Positions 36,201 to 48,200 of a stretch of 64,000 bases of DNA are shown here, one piece after another. The stretch covers positions 1-64,000 of the forward strand of contig CAIMSU010000162.1 of NCBI GenBank assembly GCA_903844155.1. Reading direction: 5' to 3'. A program made the position numbers and the translations under genes. The DNA comes from an uncultured Pseudomonadota bacterium (GTDB taxonomy: Bacteria; Myxococcota_A; UBA796; SXON01). The notes under the pieces are model-generated. The model searched no databases, was not told the origin of the DNA, and saw only the letters and a list, made by a program, of their open reading frames with translations. How positions within the stretch are numbered: position 1 is the first letter of the stretch; every line of letters starts with the position of its first letter.

Positions 36201-39200
36201 GCTGACGAAGCTGTCGAAGTTGTCCCGCTTCCGCAGACTCGAGACCTCCGCTCCCGGCATCCCCTCGACGATGCTGGCGCCCGCGATCTTCATCCGGCCG
36301 ACAGCCTCGGAGCTGGCCGCGAACAACGCCTTTTGCGCCTCGGGGCTCCCGGCCCACTCGGAGTGGTGCATGGCCAGGGCGTCGTGCGAGGTGACGGGCG
36401 CCGAGTGCTCGGGCGCTGGAGCGCTGGGGACCGTGCCTGGCGGGACCTGGGCCGACGTCGGGCCCGTCGCCGGTCCAGCGAGCTTCGCCGCCTTCTCGGC
36501 CTTGATCTCAGCGCGGGACTTGCCCTGCCCGGTGTCGAAGGTCGTCATCGCATCGGCGTTGGCGAGCTGCCGCGTCGTCCAACCCGCCGCCTTTGCGGCG
36601 TGGAATTCGTCGTTGGACATCTTCGCGGCGACCTGGCGGATCTGGCCGCTCTGGAGATCGGCGTTCGTCCAGCCGTTTGCGTGCGCAGCGGCGACGTCGT
36701 CGGGCGTCATCTTCTCGGCGATGCGCAGGCGGCGGGCGTTGACGGTCGCGGCGTCGTTCCACTCGTCTTTCCGGACGATCTTCGCGTCGATCTGCTCGGG
36801 CGTGGACCCGGCTGCTGCCATCGTCCGCGCCTCGTTGACCTGCTCGGGCGTCCAACCGCGCGAGGCGAGCGCTGCCGCGTGCTCCGGGCCGAAGTCGGCC
36901 GCGGACTTGCCCAATGCCTCACTCTGCTCGGGCGTCCACGCCTCGGCGGGCGCGCGCTTCGGTAGCCATTCGCCGTGCTGCGCGGCCCCGTTCATCAGCT
37001 CGTCGAGCTTCTCGGGCGTCCAACCCCGGCTTGCGAGCTTGCGGCCTTGCTCGATCTGCTCGCGCACCTGGTCGATGTGCCGGTCGCGCAGACCGAGGTT
37101 GGGGTCGGACAAGTCGCCGCCGTACAGGCTGGCGTCGTTCGAGATGCCGCTGTCCGCTGCGTGACGACGGCCCTCGGGACGCTCGGAGATGCGCCCGCCC
37201 TCGGGCTGGTGGTCCTTGTATTCGTCCAGGAAGCCGAAGATCGCGTGCCCGGCTTCGTGCGCGTGGGTCTGCTCGTCGGTGAACGAGTGCACCAAACCGG
37301 CGTTCGCCTGTTGCTCGGCGCCGCCGTTCTTGACCTTCATCGTGTGGTGGGCGTCAGCGGCGTTGTCGACGAATTCGATCACGACGCGCAGCTTGTTCGT
37401 CGTGCCGGTCGGCCCGGGAACGTCGAAGCCGGGCGCGTTGTAGAAGCGTTCGACGCCCGCCGTCATCTGCCGTTTTGCCTGCTCTACGCCCGCGTAGCCG
37501 GCATCCGTCCCCCAACCGCGCGCGTTCCCCTCGTTCCAGGCGGCGGTCGCGACTTCGTGGTCGGACATCGCCGCGAATTTCGCCTTCAGGGCCTCACGGA
37601 CGGCCGGGTTCGACGGGCCGCCGTCCAGGTGAACCTTGATGCGCGCCTCGCTGACACCGCCGATGTCCACGAGATCGTAGTGGAACGCGCCGCCGTAGCG
37701 AAGCTGGCCGGACTTGTCGCGCTCCGCCATGTACCCGCGAACACCGATGGGCTCTGAGGGGGTCGGGGCGACTGGGGCCGGGGCGACGGCAGCGGCCACG
37801 GGTGCGGCGACCGCGTGGGCGAGGGCCTCGGGCGACGTCGTCGGCCCGGCGATGACGGGCGAAGAAGGCGCCTTTGCGACGGGGTCGGGCGCGGCGACGG
37901 GTCTGGATTCGACCGCGGCCTTGGTCGCCGGGACTGGGGCAGGCTCGCCCGTGAGCACCGCGTTCATGTACCCGGGGTTCTCCCGCTCGATCGCGGCCAA
38001 CTTCTCGTTGATCGCCTTCGTCATCGTCGAATACTTGTCGGCGTAGCCCTCGGGCAGCGGGTGCTCGGCGGTGACCTTGCCGGTCGCCTCGGCGAGGGCC
38101 TTGTACTGCGGGAGCATGTCGTCGATGCCGTGACCTCCGCGGATCTCGGGGTCGGTGACCTTGTTCAGCAGCTTGTAGACGCCGTCGTGGAAGTCGGGCT
38201 GGCCCTTGAAGGCGGTGATCGTGTCCGGGATCGTGAGCGACTTCGTCTCGAAGAAGCTGGTCGTGGACTTCGTGCCGATCTGCCATTCATGGACGAGGCC
38301 GGTCTCGGCGTCCCGCACGTTGATGTGCCAGCGCGGGTAGCCCTCCCGCGGCTCCTTGACCTTGACGACGTCGTCGCCAAAATGCTCCTTGATCCTCGCG
38401 ACGACCGTCTCGACGTCCGCTCCGGTCGCCAGGTTGAAGCGTCCGCGGACGATGTCGCACATCTTCCCGACGTGGTCGTAGCCCTCGGCCGCCTGCTTCT
38501 TCTCGATCTCGGAGACGAATTCGCCGAGGTTGTTGCGCTTTCGCAGGCTCGACACCTCGGCGCCGTCCATCCCTCGGACGATCTCGGCACCCGCCGACTT
38601 CATGCGCTCGACGGCGGAAGCGCTCGATTCGAACAGGGCTTTCTGCGCCTCGGGGTTGCCCGCCCACTCGGAGTGGTGCATCGCCAGCGCTTCCTTCGTG
38701 AGCGCGTGCGGGTCGCCGCTAGTCTTCTCGGGGAGCTGTTCGTACTCGTGCGTCGCGAGGACCCGGATGAGGCCGGTCGCAGTCTCGGCGTGCGTTGGCG
38801 CAGAAACACCGTTTGGACGGGTAAAATCTGCCGCGCTCGCCCCGAGGTCCGTGCCGGTCAGGGCCTTGCCGTAGGCGGCCGCGGTCGCGTCGTCGAGGCG
38901 GACGTAGCCGTCACGAGCGAGGCCGGTGGCGATGGCGGCGCCGTGGGGTTCGGCGACGAGCCTGCGGCCGACGTCGTCATGCCCGGTGGCGAGGTGCTGG
39001 CCGAACGCCGGATCAATCAGGTAGATCTGCCCGTCTGGCATGCGGGCGACGGTGAAGCTGTGGGCTTGCCGGCCGATGGACGGGTCTGCGGGCGCGTCGT
39101 GGAAGACCACGTGGTCGGCCGGTACGCCCATCGCCGTGAGGGCTTCGGCGACGCGGCGTTGCGCGGAAGGGGCGGTGCCGACGAGGTTTTCGGGGGCGTG

Positions 39201-42200
39201 GGCGCCGGCTACGGACCCGACGTCCGCGATCTGGCCGATGCGAGCGTTGCCGACGGCGCTGTCGAGCAGGGCTGCGGCCTGGTGCGGCTCGATCGTCGCC
39301 GACGGATCCTTCGCGAGGATGCGCTGGGCCTCGGCAAGATCGGCGGAATTGGCGCGTTGACTGGGGCGTATCGCCGCGACCTCGTCGTTCGCCTTCACCG
39401 CCGCGAAGGCTGCTCGTGCCTCGGCGGGGTGCTGGAGCCGGGAGATCCGCTCCAGCTCGATGAGGCGGTTCCGTTGGCCCTCGTGTGCGTACGCGTCCGC
39501 GGGGCTCTGCGACATTCCTGCTTTCGCCGCCTCGATCCCGGCCTTCCACTCGGGACCCAGCGCGGCTTCGCGGGCGTTCTGGGCCTCGCGTGCGGTCCGG
39601 CCGGTCGTGTCGCCGACCCCGAGCGCTGGCGCGGGCTGTTGGAGGTGCTCGCCAAGAGGCCCAGCCGCGGCCTTGTCGCGCAATTCCGCGTGGTACGCCG
39701 CAGACTCCGCTTCCGTCGCCATCCGCCCCGCCGCGTGGTCGGCAACCGCCGCCGCGAGGTGCTCCATCTCAGGGTTCTCAAACAGGAACCGCTGTCGCCC
39801 GCCCGCCGCTTTCTGCGCCTCGGCCGCCAGCAAGTCCGGCGCCTTCCCGTCGCCCATCGCGTAGCTCGCACCCTCCGCGCGCCGCGCCTGCTCGATCGCC
39901 CACTCGATCTGCTTGAGCTGGTGCTCCTGCAGGCCGCCGGAGGGGTGCGGGACCTCCACGGGCACGTGCACATCGTCGCCCGGCGACAGCGCGCGCACGA
40001 CCAACTCCCGGCCTTTGCCCGATGGATCACCGCCGATGTGCTCGTTCATCTGCTGGAGCGTGCGGACGGCCTCCGGCAGCGTCAGCCCGCCCGGCGGCAC
40101 GGGAATCCCCGCTTCGGCCCGCCATTGGCTGATCCCGTGCGCGTTCTTCTGCGCGATGCTCTCCCACGTGTCCCCGGCCTCGACCACCCGCGAGCGCTGC
40201 GCGATGTGGGCCTCCGCGCCGTCCATCAGCGACGCGCCCGGGATGTTGTGGAGCCCGCCTTCGCTCCGCGCGGCCGACCCGGCGACGGTGTCGACATGCG
40301 CGGCGTACTCGGCCTGGAAGGCAGCGTGGTCGGACAACGACCCGACCTTGCGGACGTCGTCCTTGTACGTGTCGCCGAGGCCGAGGATCGCGTGGCCAAG
40401 CTCATGTGCGGTGGTCGCCCGGACCTTCTCGGCGCTCTCGGAGGCGCTCTGGCCACCGCTGTAGAGGTTCGACGAATTCGCCCGACCGGCGCCTTCATGC
40501 ACGGTGATCACGTGGTCGCCCGGCGCCGGGATCGCGCCCGGAGCCAGGACCTGCACGTCGACGACCATGCGCATCGTGCGCTCGACGCCCGCGACGACGA
40601 TGCGGTGACCGGGGTCGTTGAACGTCTCCTGCACGGCCTGGAGCGCGTTCGCGCGCGCGGTGACAAGGTCGGGCAGGGGCTTGCCGTCGGCGACGGCCCT
40701 CGGGTCCGCCTGCAGGACGACGCGGCGCTTGATCTCGTAGGCGCCGTCGGCCGCGACCTCGCCGTGGAAGCCGTACTGGGTCTTGTAGGCGAGATCCGAG
40801 CCGCTGGCGCCGACGATGGGCGCACCGTTGGCGGCCGACGCGATCGTGTCCTTCAGCGTCCCGGAGACATGCACGCTGGCTGGATCGTGGAGGTTTGCGC
40901 CGGGGGCGACGGGAACGGGCCCGTCGCTGACCTTCAGCCCGATCGCCTTCTCGACGTCCCCGCCGTACTTCTCGGCGATGACGTGCTCCATCCACCCGCG
41001 CGCGAGATCGCTGCGCGCGCCCTCGAAAGTCATCACGAGCGCGTGCGGCTCGGTGGTCGACGGGTTGACGTGCACCTTCAAGCCGGGGAACGAATCCTGC
41101 AATTCGTGGGCGATGCCGAGGGCCTGGCTCGCCTGGTAGTGCCCGAGCATCTCGCGTGCTGCCGGGCTGCCCGCCGCCTGTACATCCGCGTGTGCCGCTG
41201 CGAAGCTGCCGTACTGCTCGACCATGTTCTGCGACGCCATCCGGCCGACGAACTCGTCTGTCGGGAACTTCGCCGCCGCCTTCTCCATCATGGCTAGGGC
41301 CTTCACCTCCGCGACCATCTGCTGCTCAGGCGTGCGCGGGGTCGGCCCCGTCGCTGCCAGAGGCGCCTCGGGCATCTGGAAGCCCGGTTCGGCCATGCGT
41401 TTTTTCAGCGCTCGCAGCTCCGTGTCCTCCGGGGCCTCCACGCCGACGAGGCGCTTGGCGAACCGCACGAGGTCGCCCAGCGGGCCGGCCGCCTCGGGAC
41501 CGGAGGCTCCGGCTTCGGGCGCCAGCGACATCGGCGCTTCGGGCCCGTGGTCGTGCTGGGGCGACGGGATCTCAGAGGGGGCTCGGGCCGTTTCGACGGG
41601 TTCAGCGGTAGTTTTGCCCGCCCGGTTCGCGGGATGTTCGAACCCTTCCGGTGGTGCGATGCCGTTCCCGCCGTACGGCTTAAGCCCCGCTTCGTACGCG
41701 AGCGAGCCTCCCGAACTTCCCGCGTGGATCCCCCAGTTCTCCTGAATGACGGCCGCTGCGTCCGACCCCCTCGCGACGCCCGGCATCAAGCCCTTGTCGA
41801 TCGCCTCCTGCACGTGCGCGACCATCTCCTCGTGCGTGCCGATAAACGGTTCGAACTGGTTTTTTCCGGAGGACAGCCGCGTCGGCTCGCCCCCGAAGAA
41901 CTGGCCGAACGACGGGTCGAGGATGAGGTGGCCGCCGGCCGGCCCCTCCACCGCCATCCACCGGTGCCCGGCGTAGTCCATCACGGGCACGTACTTGCCC
42001 TGCTTCGCGAACTCCTTCTGCCAGTTCTCGCAGGAGACGCTGCACTTCCCTTCCAGCGCCTCCGCGTTGCCGTTGAGCCGCTGGTGGACGGACTCTTCGA
42101 TGAGTTTGCGCGCGCCCGTCGCGTTCGGCTCCAGCTTCGCGGCGTCGTACAGGCGTTTTCCCTGGGCTTGCGCCTCCTCGACCGTTGGCGCGGCGAGCTG

Positions 42201-45200
42201 CTGCTTCACCTGGACCTGCTGCCCGCCCTCCGCCACCTTCGCCGCCAGCGCCTCGTGGCTTTGGGGCGAGACACCGAGCTTTTCGAGCGACTCGCGCGCG
42301 AAGGCGACGCGCTTCTCGGTCGGCATGCCCTCGGGGAAGCGGAGCTGGACGTCCTCGCCGAGCACGCGGGCGGTGGCCTTCGACCCGTCCGGCAGCGTGC
42401 CGTCGACGGTACGCACGCCGCGGACGGTCGTCTCGTCGGCGAGGGCGAAGTGGCGCTCGGCCGGCTTCTGGGACGCTTCGGGCGACGTCGAATGCTCGCC
42501 AGAAACGGCGTTGGCGCTCGTGGTTTCGTGCCCGACCACTGCCGCCGCGTGGGCCTCGTGGGCGGCGGGCGCTTCGATCGCGGGCGCGTGGGCTTCGCCG
42601 CGTTGGACGCTGGCCGCTTCGCGCTCGATGACGGACGCGTGCGAGGGGGCGAGCTGGTCGACGGCGATGGCGGCGTGCGGGGCGACGTCAGCGACTGCGT
42701 GGCTCGGCGACGTCGCCTCGCGGGGCGCGGGGGCGACCATCGGATCCGTGCCCATGTGCAGCGCCGCGGCAGCAGCGACGTCCGGCGCGGTCTGGGCCAG
42801 GGCCTGGCGCACGGCCTCGACCCGCGCGGCGTCGATGTGCGGGTCGGGCGCGTTGCCGCCCAGCCCCGGGTGCTCGATGGGCGGCGCCGGGGCGTCCACA
42901 ACCTTCTGCTCGACCTTCGCCCGGGCTTCTTCCTGCTCCTTGACGAGCGCCTCGTGCTTGTCCCAGTCGCGCTGCAGCTTCGCGATGGTCTGCTCCTGCT
43001 GGGCAACGCGCTCGCTGAGCTGCTGGTGCTCGGCTTGCAAGGCGGCGTGTTGCTCAGGCGGCGTCTCCGGGTTCCGCAGCACGGCCTGGATGTCCGCCAT
43101 CCGCTCCGTGTTCGTCGTGATCTCATGCTGCGCGCCGACGATGCGGTTCTTGGTGACCGCGCCCTCAAACGCCGTGCCCGCGAGCGAATGCGCGAACGCC
43201 TGCAGGAACGCGCCGCGCAGCGTGTTGGAGTCGAGGCCCTTCCCGGCGCCGAACGCCTCCCACTGGTTGATGTCCGTCGCGGTCTGGACCGTGCCGACGA
43301 GCAGGCCGTCCGCGAAACGCATCCCCATGCGGGTGATGAAGCCGGCTTTGGACGTGCCATCCCGGATCTCCTCCATCGCCTTGCCAAAGCCCGTGTGCGT
43401 CATCGCGCCGTGGAAGCCGCCCGAGGCCGCACCTTGGAGCGCACCGCCGAGCGCGCCGCCGACGATGTGCTTGAAGAACGACATGTCGCCCTTCCGGTAG
43501 GCGTCCTCGCTCGTCAGCACCGAGTTCAGGAGGCCCTGGATTCCGTTGGAGATCGACTCGGAGATCATCCGGGCGACGACCTTGGCTGCGCCCTCGGCCC
43601 CGAACTTCTCGGCCAGCTTCACCGCGAAGGCGCCGATCCGGCCCGTCACCTCGCCCGCCTCCTCGGCAATGTGGGCCATCGTCCCCAGCTTTCCGCCGAT
43701 ACCGGCCGTGGCGACGGTCACTGCCGCCGTCGCCAGATCCATCAGCCCGTCTTCCCAGCCGTAGCCGTTCCCCTTCATCGCCATCTTCAAGCCGGTCGTG
43801 GCTGCGGCGAGCAGCAGGTTCGCGATGATCATCGCGGTGATCCCCTGACAACCGGGGATCACGGCGATGACCACTGCGCCGACGACCTGCAGCGTGTTGA
43901 CGACGGCGTCCGTGATCTGGTCGCGCGTCTCGCGGTAGTTGTGCGCGGTCTGGTCCTGCCATCCCGCCACCTCTTCCAGCTTCTCCTGCGGAACATCCGG
44001 CCGCAGATGCCCCTTCTCGTCGAACATCGAGTAGATGCGCGCGGTGTCGTTCGCGAAGACCTCGCCTGCGGAGGTCGCGCCGAGCCCTTCCAGGCCGTCC
44101 ATGAACGAGTTCATGAAGCCGTTGCCGGCGCCGCGCTCGAACTCCCAGCGCATCCGGGCGATCTCGAGGTAGTCCTCGGGTTTTTCGGGGTGCCCCTTGA
44201 GGAGCAGCTTCATCTCGAAGCCCTCCGTCCCCGAGAAGTCCCCGTCGATCCACTCGTCCAGCGACTGCACGCTGCCGTACATGTCCCCGGCGACGGTTGA
44301 GAAGCGGTGCTTGAACGCCGCACGCTCGTCCGAGCTCATGTCGTAGATCTTCTGCGCGACCTTCTTGGCCCGCTCCTCGTCCGTCCCGAGGCCGTCCATC
44401 GAGTAGAGCAGCTCGATCTCGGGATCCGCCTCGCCCTTCGCCGCGAGCTGCGTGAAGTAGGCTTTCTCGACGCCGGAGGTCTCGTTGTCGATGAGGTGGT
44501 CGATGGGCGTGCAGCCGGTCCCGTCCTTCGCGTTGTAGTCCGGGTTGTCGGCGAACATCTGGTTGAAGCGCGCCTTCACCGCTTCGAGGTGCGCCGCGTC
44601 GCGCCCGCCGCGCCCCTCCTTGCCGGCCTTCAGCGTGTTCTCCAGCAGCTCCTCGTCCGTCCCGGAGAAGAGGACGGGGAGCTTGACGCCCGCCGCCGAC
44701 AGCCCGCCGGAGACCAGCATGCCGACGGGCCCGGTGGCAGCGAGCAGCCAGTTCGTCGAGCTGTTCTCGTCCTGCGCCGCCCACTTCAGCCGGTGGACGT
44801 CCGCTTCGACCTTGTCGCCCCGCATCTCCGCGTCCACGATCGCGTAGGCGCGCGAATCGGTGCCCAGCTTGTCGCTGAGCGCGTGGGCGAGCGGCTCGCC
44901 GTACTTCGCCTCGTACCAGCGCGACGCCTCCTGCACCTGCTCAGGCGTGAGGTTGTCGAATTCCTTGACCAGCTTCTCCTGGTTGCCCCAGCCGCTCCAG
45001 AAGTCCCAGTCGCCGCTTCCATTGATGTGAAGCTGCATTTTCGCCGCGCCGACGTGCGCGGGGTTCGCGTCCGCAACGCCCGTATCGGGGTTGATCTCGG
45101 TGAGCGCGTCCACGACGGCAGCCTCGTTCGTGCCGAGGTTGAGCTTCACGCGATCGAGGAACTTCTGGCCACCGGGGCCGGAGACGACCTTGGTGCGCTC

Positions 45201-48200
45201 CTCGGGGCTCATCGCCTGGAACGCCGCGTAGATGCCCTCCTCGTCCTCGCCGAGCCCGCCGTAGCTCGTGAAGTAGCTCTCGTTCTCCGAGTCGACCCCG
45301 CTCATCGTCAGGACGTACTTTTGCAGGCCCTCGACCCGGGTCTCCTTGTTCATCAGCTTCTGCATGACCTCCAGGTCCTTGCCGCCGATGTCTTCTGTGA
45401 GGTGCGTGTCCAGATCGCGGTTGAAGTGGCGTCGGTACTCGATCTTGACCAGCGCGATCTCCTCGATCGACAGGCCCGCGAGCGTTTTCTGGACGGCGGC
45501 TTCGTCGTCGCCCCAGCCGTCCACCGCCTTGAAGATGGCGTTGGCGCCGTCGCTGATCTTCTTCTGCTGCGCCTTGGCTTTTTCGCTGATCTTGGATTCG
45601 TCCTTGGACGCGAGGTCGTACAGCTCGCTCTCCGTCTTGTCCTTGTTCTTCGGGTCCTTTTTCAGATCCTCCATCACGGACTTCACGGCCATCTGGCGGC
45701 ACGTGTCCTTCATCTGCTGCCCGCGGTCGATGCCGGCTGCGGCGTCCTCGGCGTCGCGCAGGCAGGCGATGGACTTGACCAGCTCGTCGCCGGAAACACC
45801 CTTGCGAAGCTGGGCTTCCAGGGCACCTTCACCGTGCAGGGTGTTGTACTCCTTCTGCAGCTCGGCCAGATCGCGGGGCGAGAGCGACTTGAGCGCGGCG
45901 AGGCAGGTCGAGTCGCGCGTCCACCACGAGTTGAACTCGCTGTTGAGCGTCGCCATCGCGGCGTCTCTCGCCGCTTTGTTCGTGTTCGGGTCGTACGGCT
46001 TGTTCGGGTCGCTCGTCGCGTCCTTCAGGCGCATCCGGATGGCCATCGCCTCCGGGTCCTTCTCGTCCGAGCCCATGCCCATCAGCGCGACGCCGCCGAC
46101 CGCGAGCGCGAGCGGGCCCATCAACACCGCGAGGCCGATAAGTCCAATCCCAAGACCAATCTTGCCCCAGATCGACGTCTCGTTGGCCTTGTCGATCTTG
46201 TCCTGCAGCTTGCCGCCGAACCGGTCGTTCAGCGCCTTCAACTCGTCCTGCGAGCAGTCCTTCAGCAGGTCCTTGATGCGGTCCTTGTCCTCGAACCAAG
46301 CGTCGAATTCCTGCTGAAGCTGCTCGGCCTTGTGGTTCACGCGCTCGTCGGTGACCAGCTTCGCGCGCTCGTCTGCGGGCGTTTTTGCGATGTCCTGGCC
46401 GAGCTTGACCGTGTAGTCGAAGTCCTCCTGGATGTCGCCGGAGATGCCGTTGTGGATGTTCTCGACGAGCTTCGGGTTGCGTTTCTGGATCTCGGCCATC
46501 ATCTCGGGCGTGATGCCTGCGCAGACCTGCTTCACGTGGCTGTCGCTCACCGACTCGAAGTTGCCCCAGAACCCCTCATCGCGCTGTTCGGCCGAGAGCA
46601 GCTTGATCTTCCGCTCGACGGCCTTGTCGAACTGCTCCTGGTTGACGCGCGCGTTCTCCTGGACGACGACGAAGTCCTCCTCGCTGATTCCCTTCTTGGC
46701 ACGCAGGGTTTCGAGCTGCTGCTGCTCGTCGTCGGGGTTGAGGTGCATGCCCCGGATGCGGCGGACCTCGTCCGAGACCAGCGGCGAGACGCCTGACGGC
46801 AGCTCGGGTGCGGTCTGGAACTGCCGACCCGCCTGAACCATGTCGCTGACGAGGCGATAGTTGATGTCGCCATTCGCGGCCTTGTCTCCCAGATAGTCGC
46901 CGGCGACGAGGTACGCGAGGGGCGACGCCATCGCCACGCGGCGCTCGCCGAAGAGCACGTGCAGATCCTTCTCCAGCGTCGGCCCGTAGGCCTTCAGGAT
47001 CCGCTGTAGCTCGGCGGGATCGTTGGATGCCTCCTCCAACTGCTTGCGGATCCCATCCGTGTCGCCGTTCACCATCTTGTCATGCAGCGCGTCGGCGCCT
47101 TGCTGGGCGCGGTTGCGCTCCTCCATGGACTTCTTCGTCGCGTCGAGGTCCGACTGCAGGTGCGCGTTGATGTCGCGGCCGTTCAGCCCGGTGTCGGCCT
47201 CCAACTTGGCGATCGCCGCGCCCTGCTCGCTCGGGGCAAGGGCGCGGATGTCCGCGATGCGCTTCGCGACGTCGGGCGTGACGTTCTTCAGGCCCTCCTG
47301 GACCAGCCCGGCCTTGAGCGCCTCGTCGTGCAGCGTGTGCAGAGCCTCGATGGAGAGGTTCGTGTCCTTGGACAGCTTGAGGATGGCCTCCGCGCGCTGT
47401 TCTTCGGGCAGCGCGTTGATGTCCTCCATCTTCTTGCCGACCTGCATGCCGGCGGTCGTATGGTCGCTGGCCTGCTTGAATTCCGCCCTGGTCGCCGCGA
47501 GCTGGTCGTTCTCGGACTTCGCCGCGCCGTCCCAGCGACCCGTGAGCATGGCGAGGTTTTTGAGCGCCTTGTCCTTGGCTTCCTGGCTCGGCAGACGGTC
47601 GATGGCGTCGAGCTGCGCTTGCATGCCCGACGACAGCATCTGCGGGTCGGTGCCAGACGCCGGGTGCGTTGGATCGCCCTTTCCCTGCGGACCATTCAGC
47701 CACGCCGACATGACCTCCTTCGCGCCAAACGGCGTCTGCCCGCCAGCGCCCGCACGGAGGGCGTTCAGCTCGGCGAGGCGACGCTCAGGCGGCAGGTCCT
47801 TGCACCACGCCAGCTTCGCGGCGAAGCCCTCCGGCGTCGAGATGTCCGCGTCCTTCCTCGGGTCCTGATCCTTGACCGTGTTGATGAGCTGGTAGTGCGA
47901 CTCGGTGGTCTTGTAGTCCTCCATCCCACGCAAAAGCGGCGCCAGCTCCTTGCGATCGCCGCCCGTCACGCCCTTCGTCAGGTCCTTGAGCGAGAGCGGC
48001 GGGTCGTGCGCGTGCAGTTGCTTGTCCAGCTCGGCCAATTCGCGAGGATTGCAGCCCTGGATCATCGCGACGATCGCGGCGTCGGACTTGTCCTTGCCGT
48101 CCATGAAGAAGCTCGCGGCACCGTCGACCTTGGGCTTGTCCAGCGTCTGCCCGTCGACCTTGTACTGCGGGTCGTTCGGATCGCCGTTCTTCTTGAGGAT

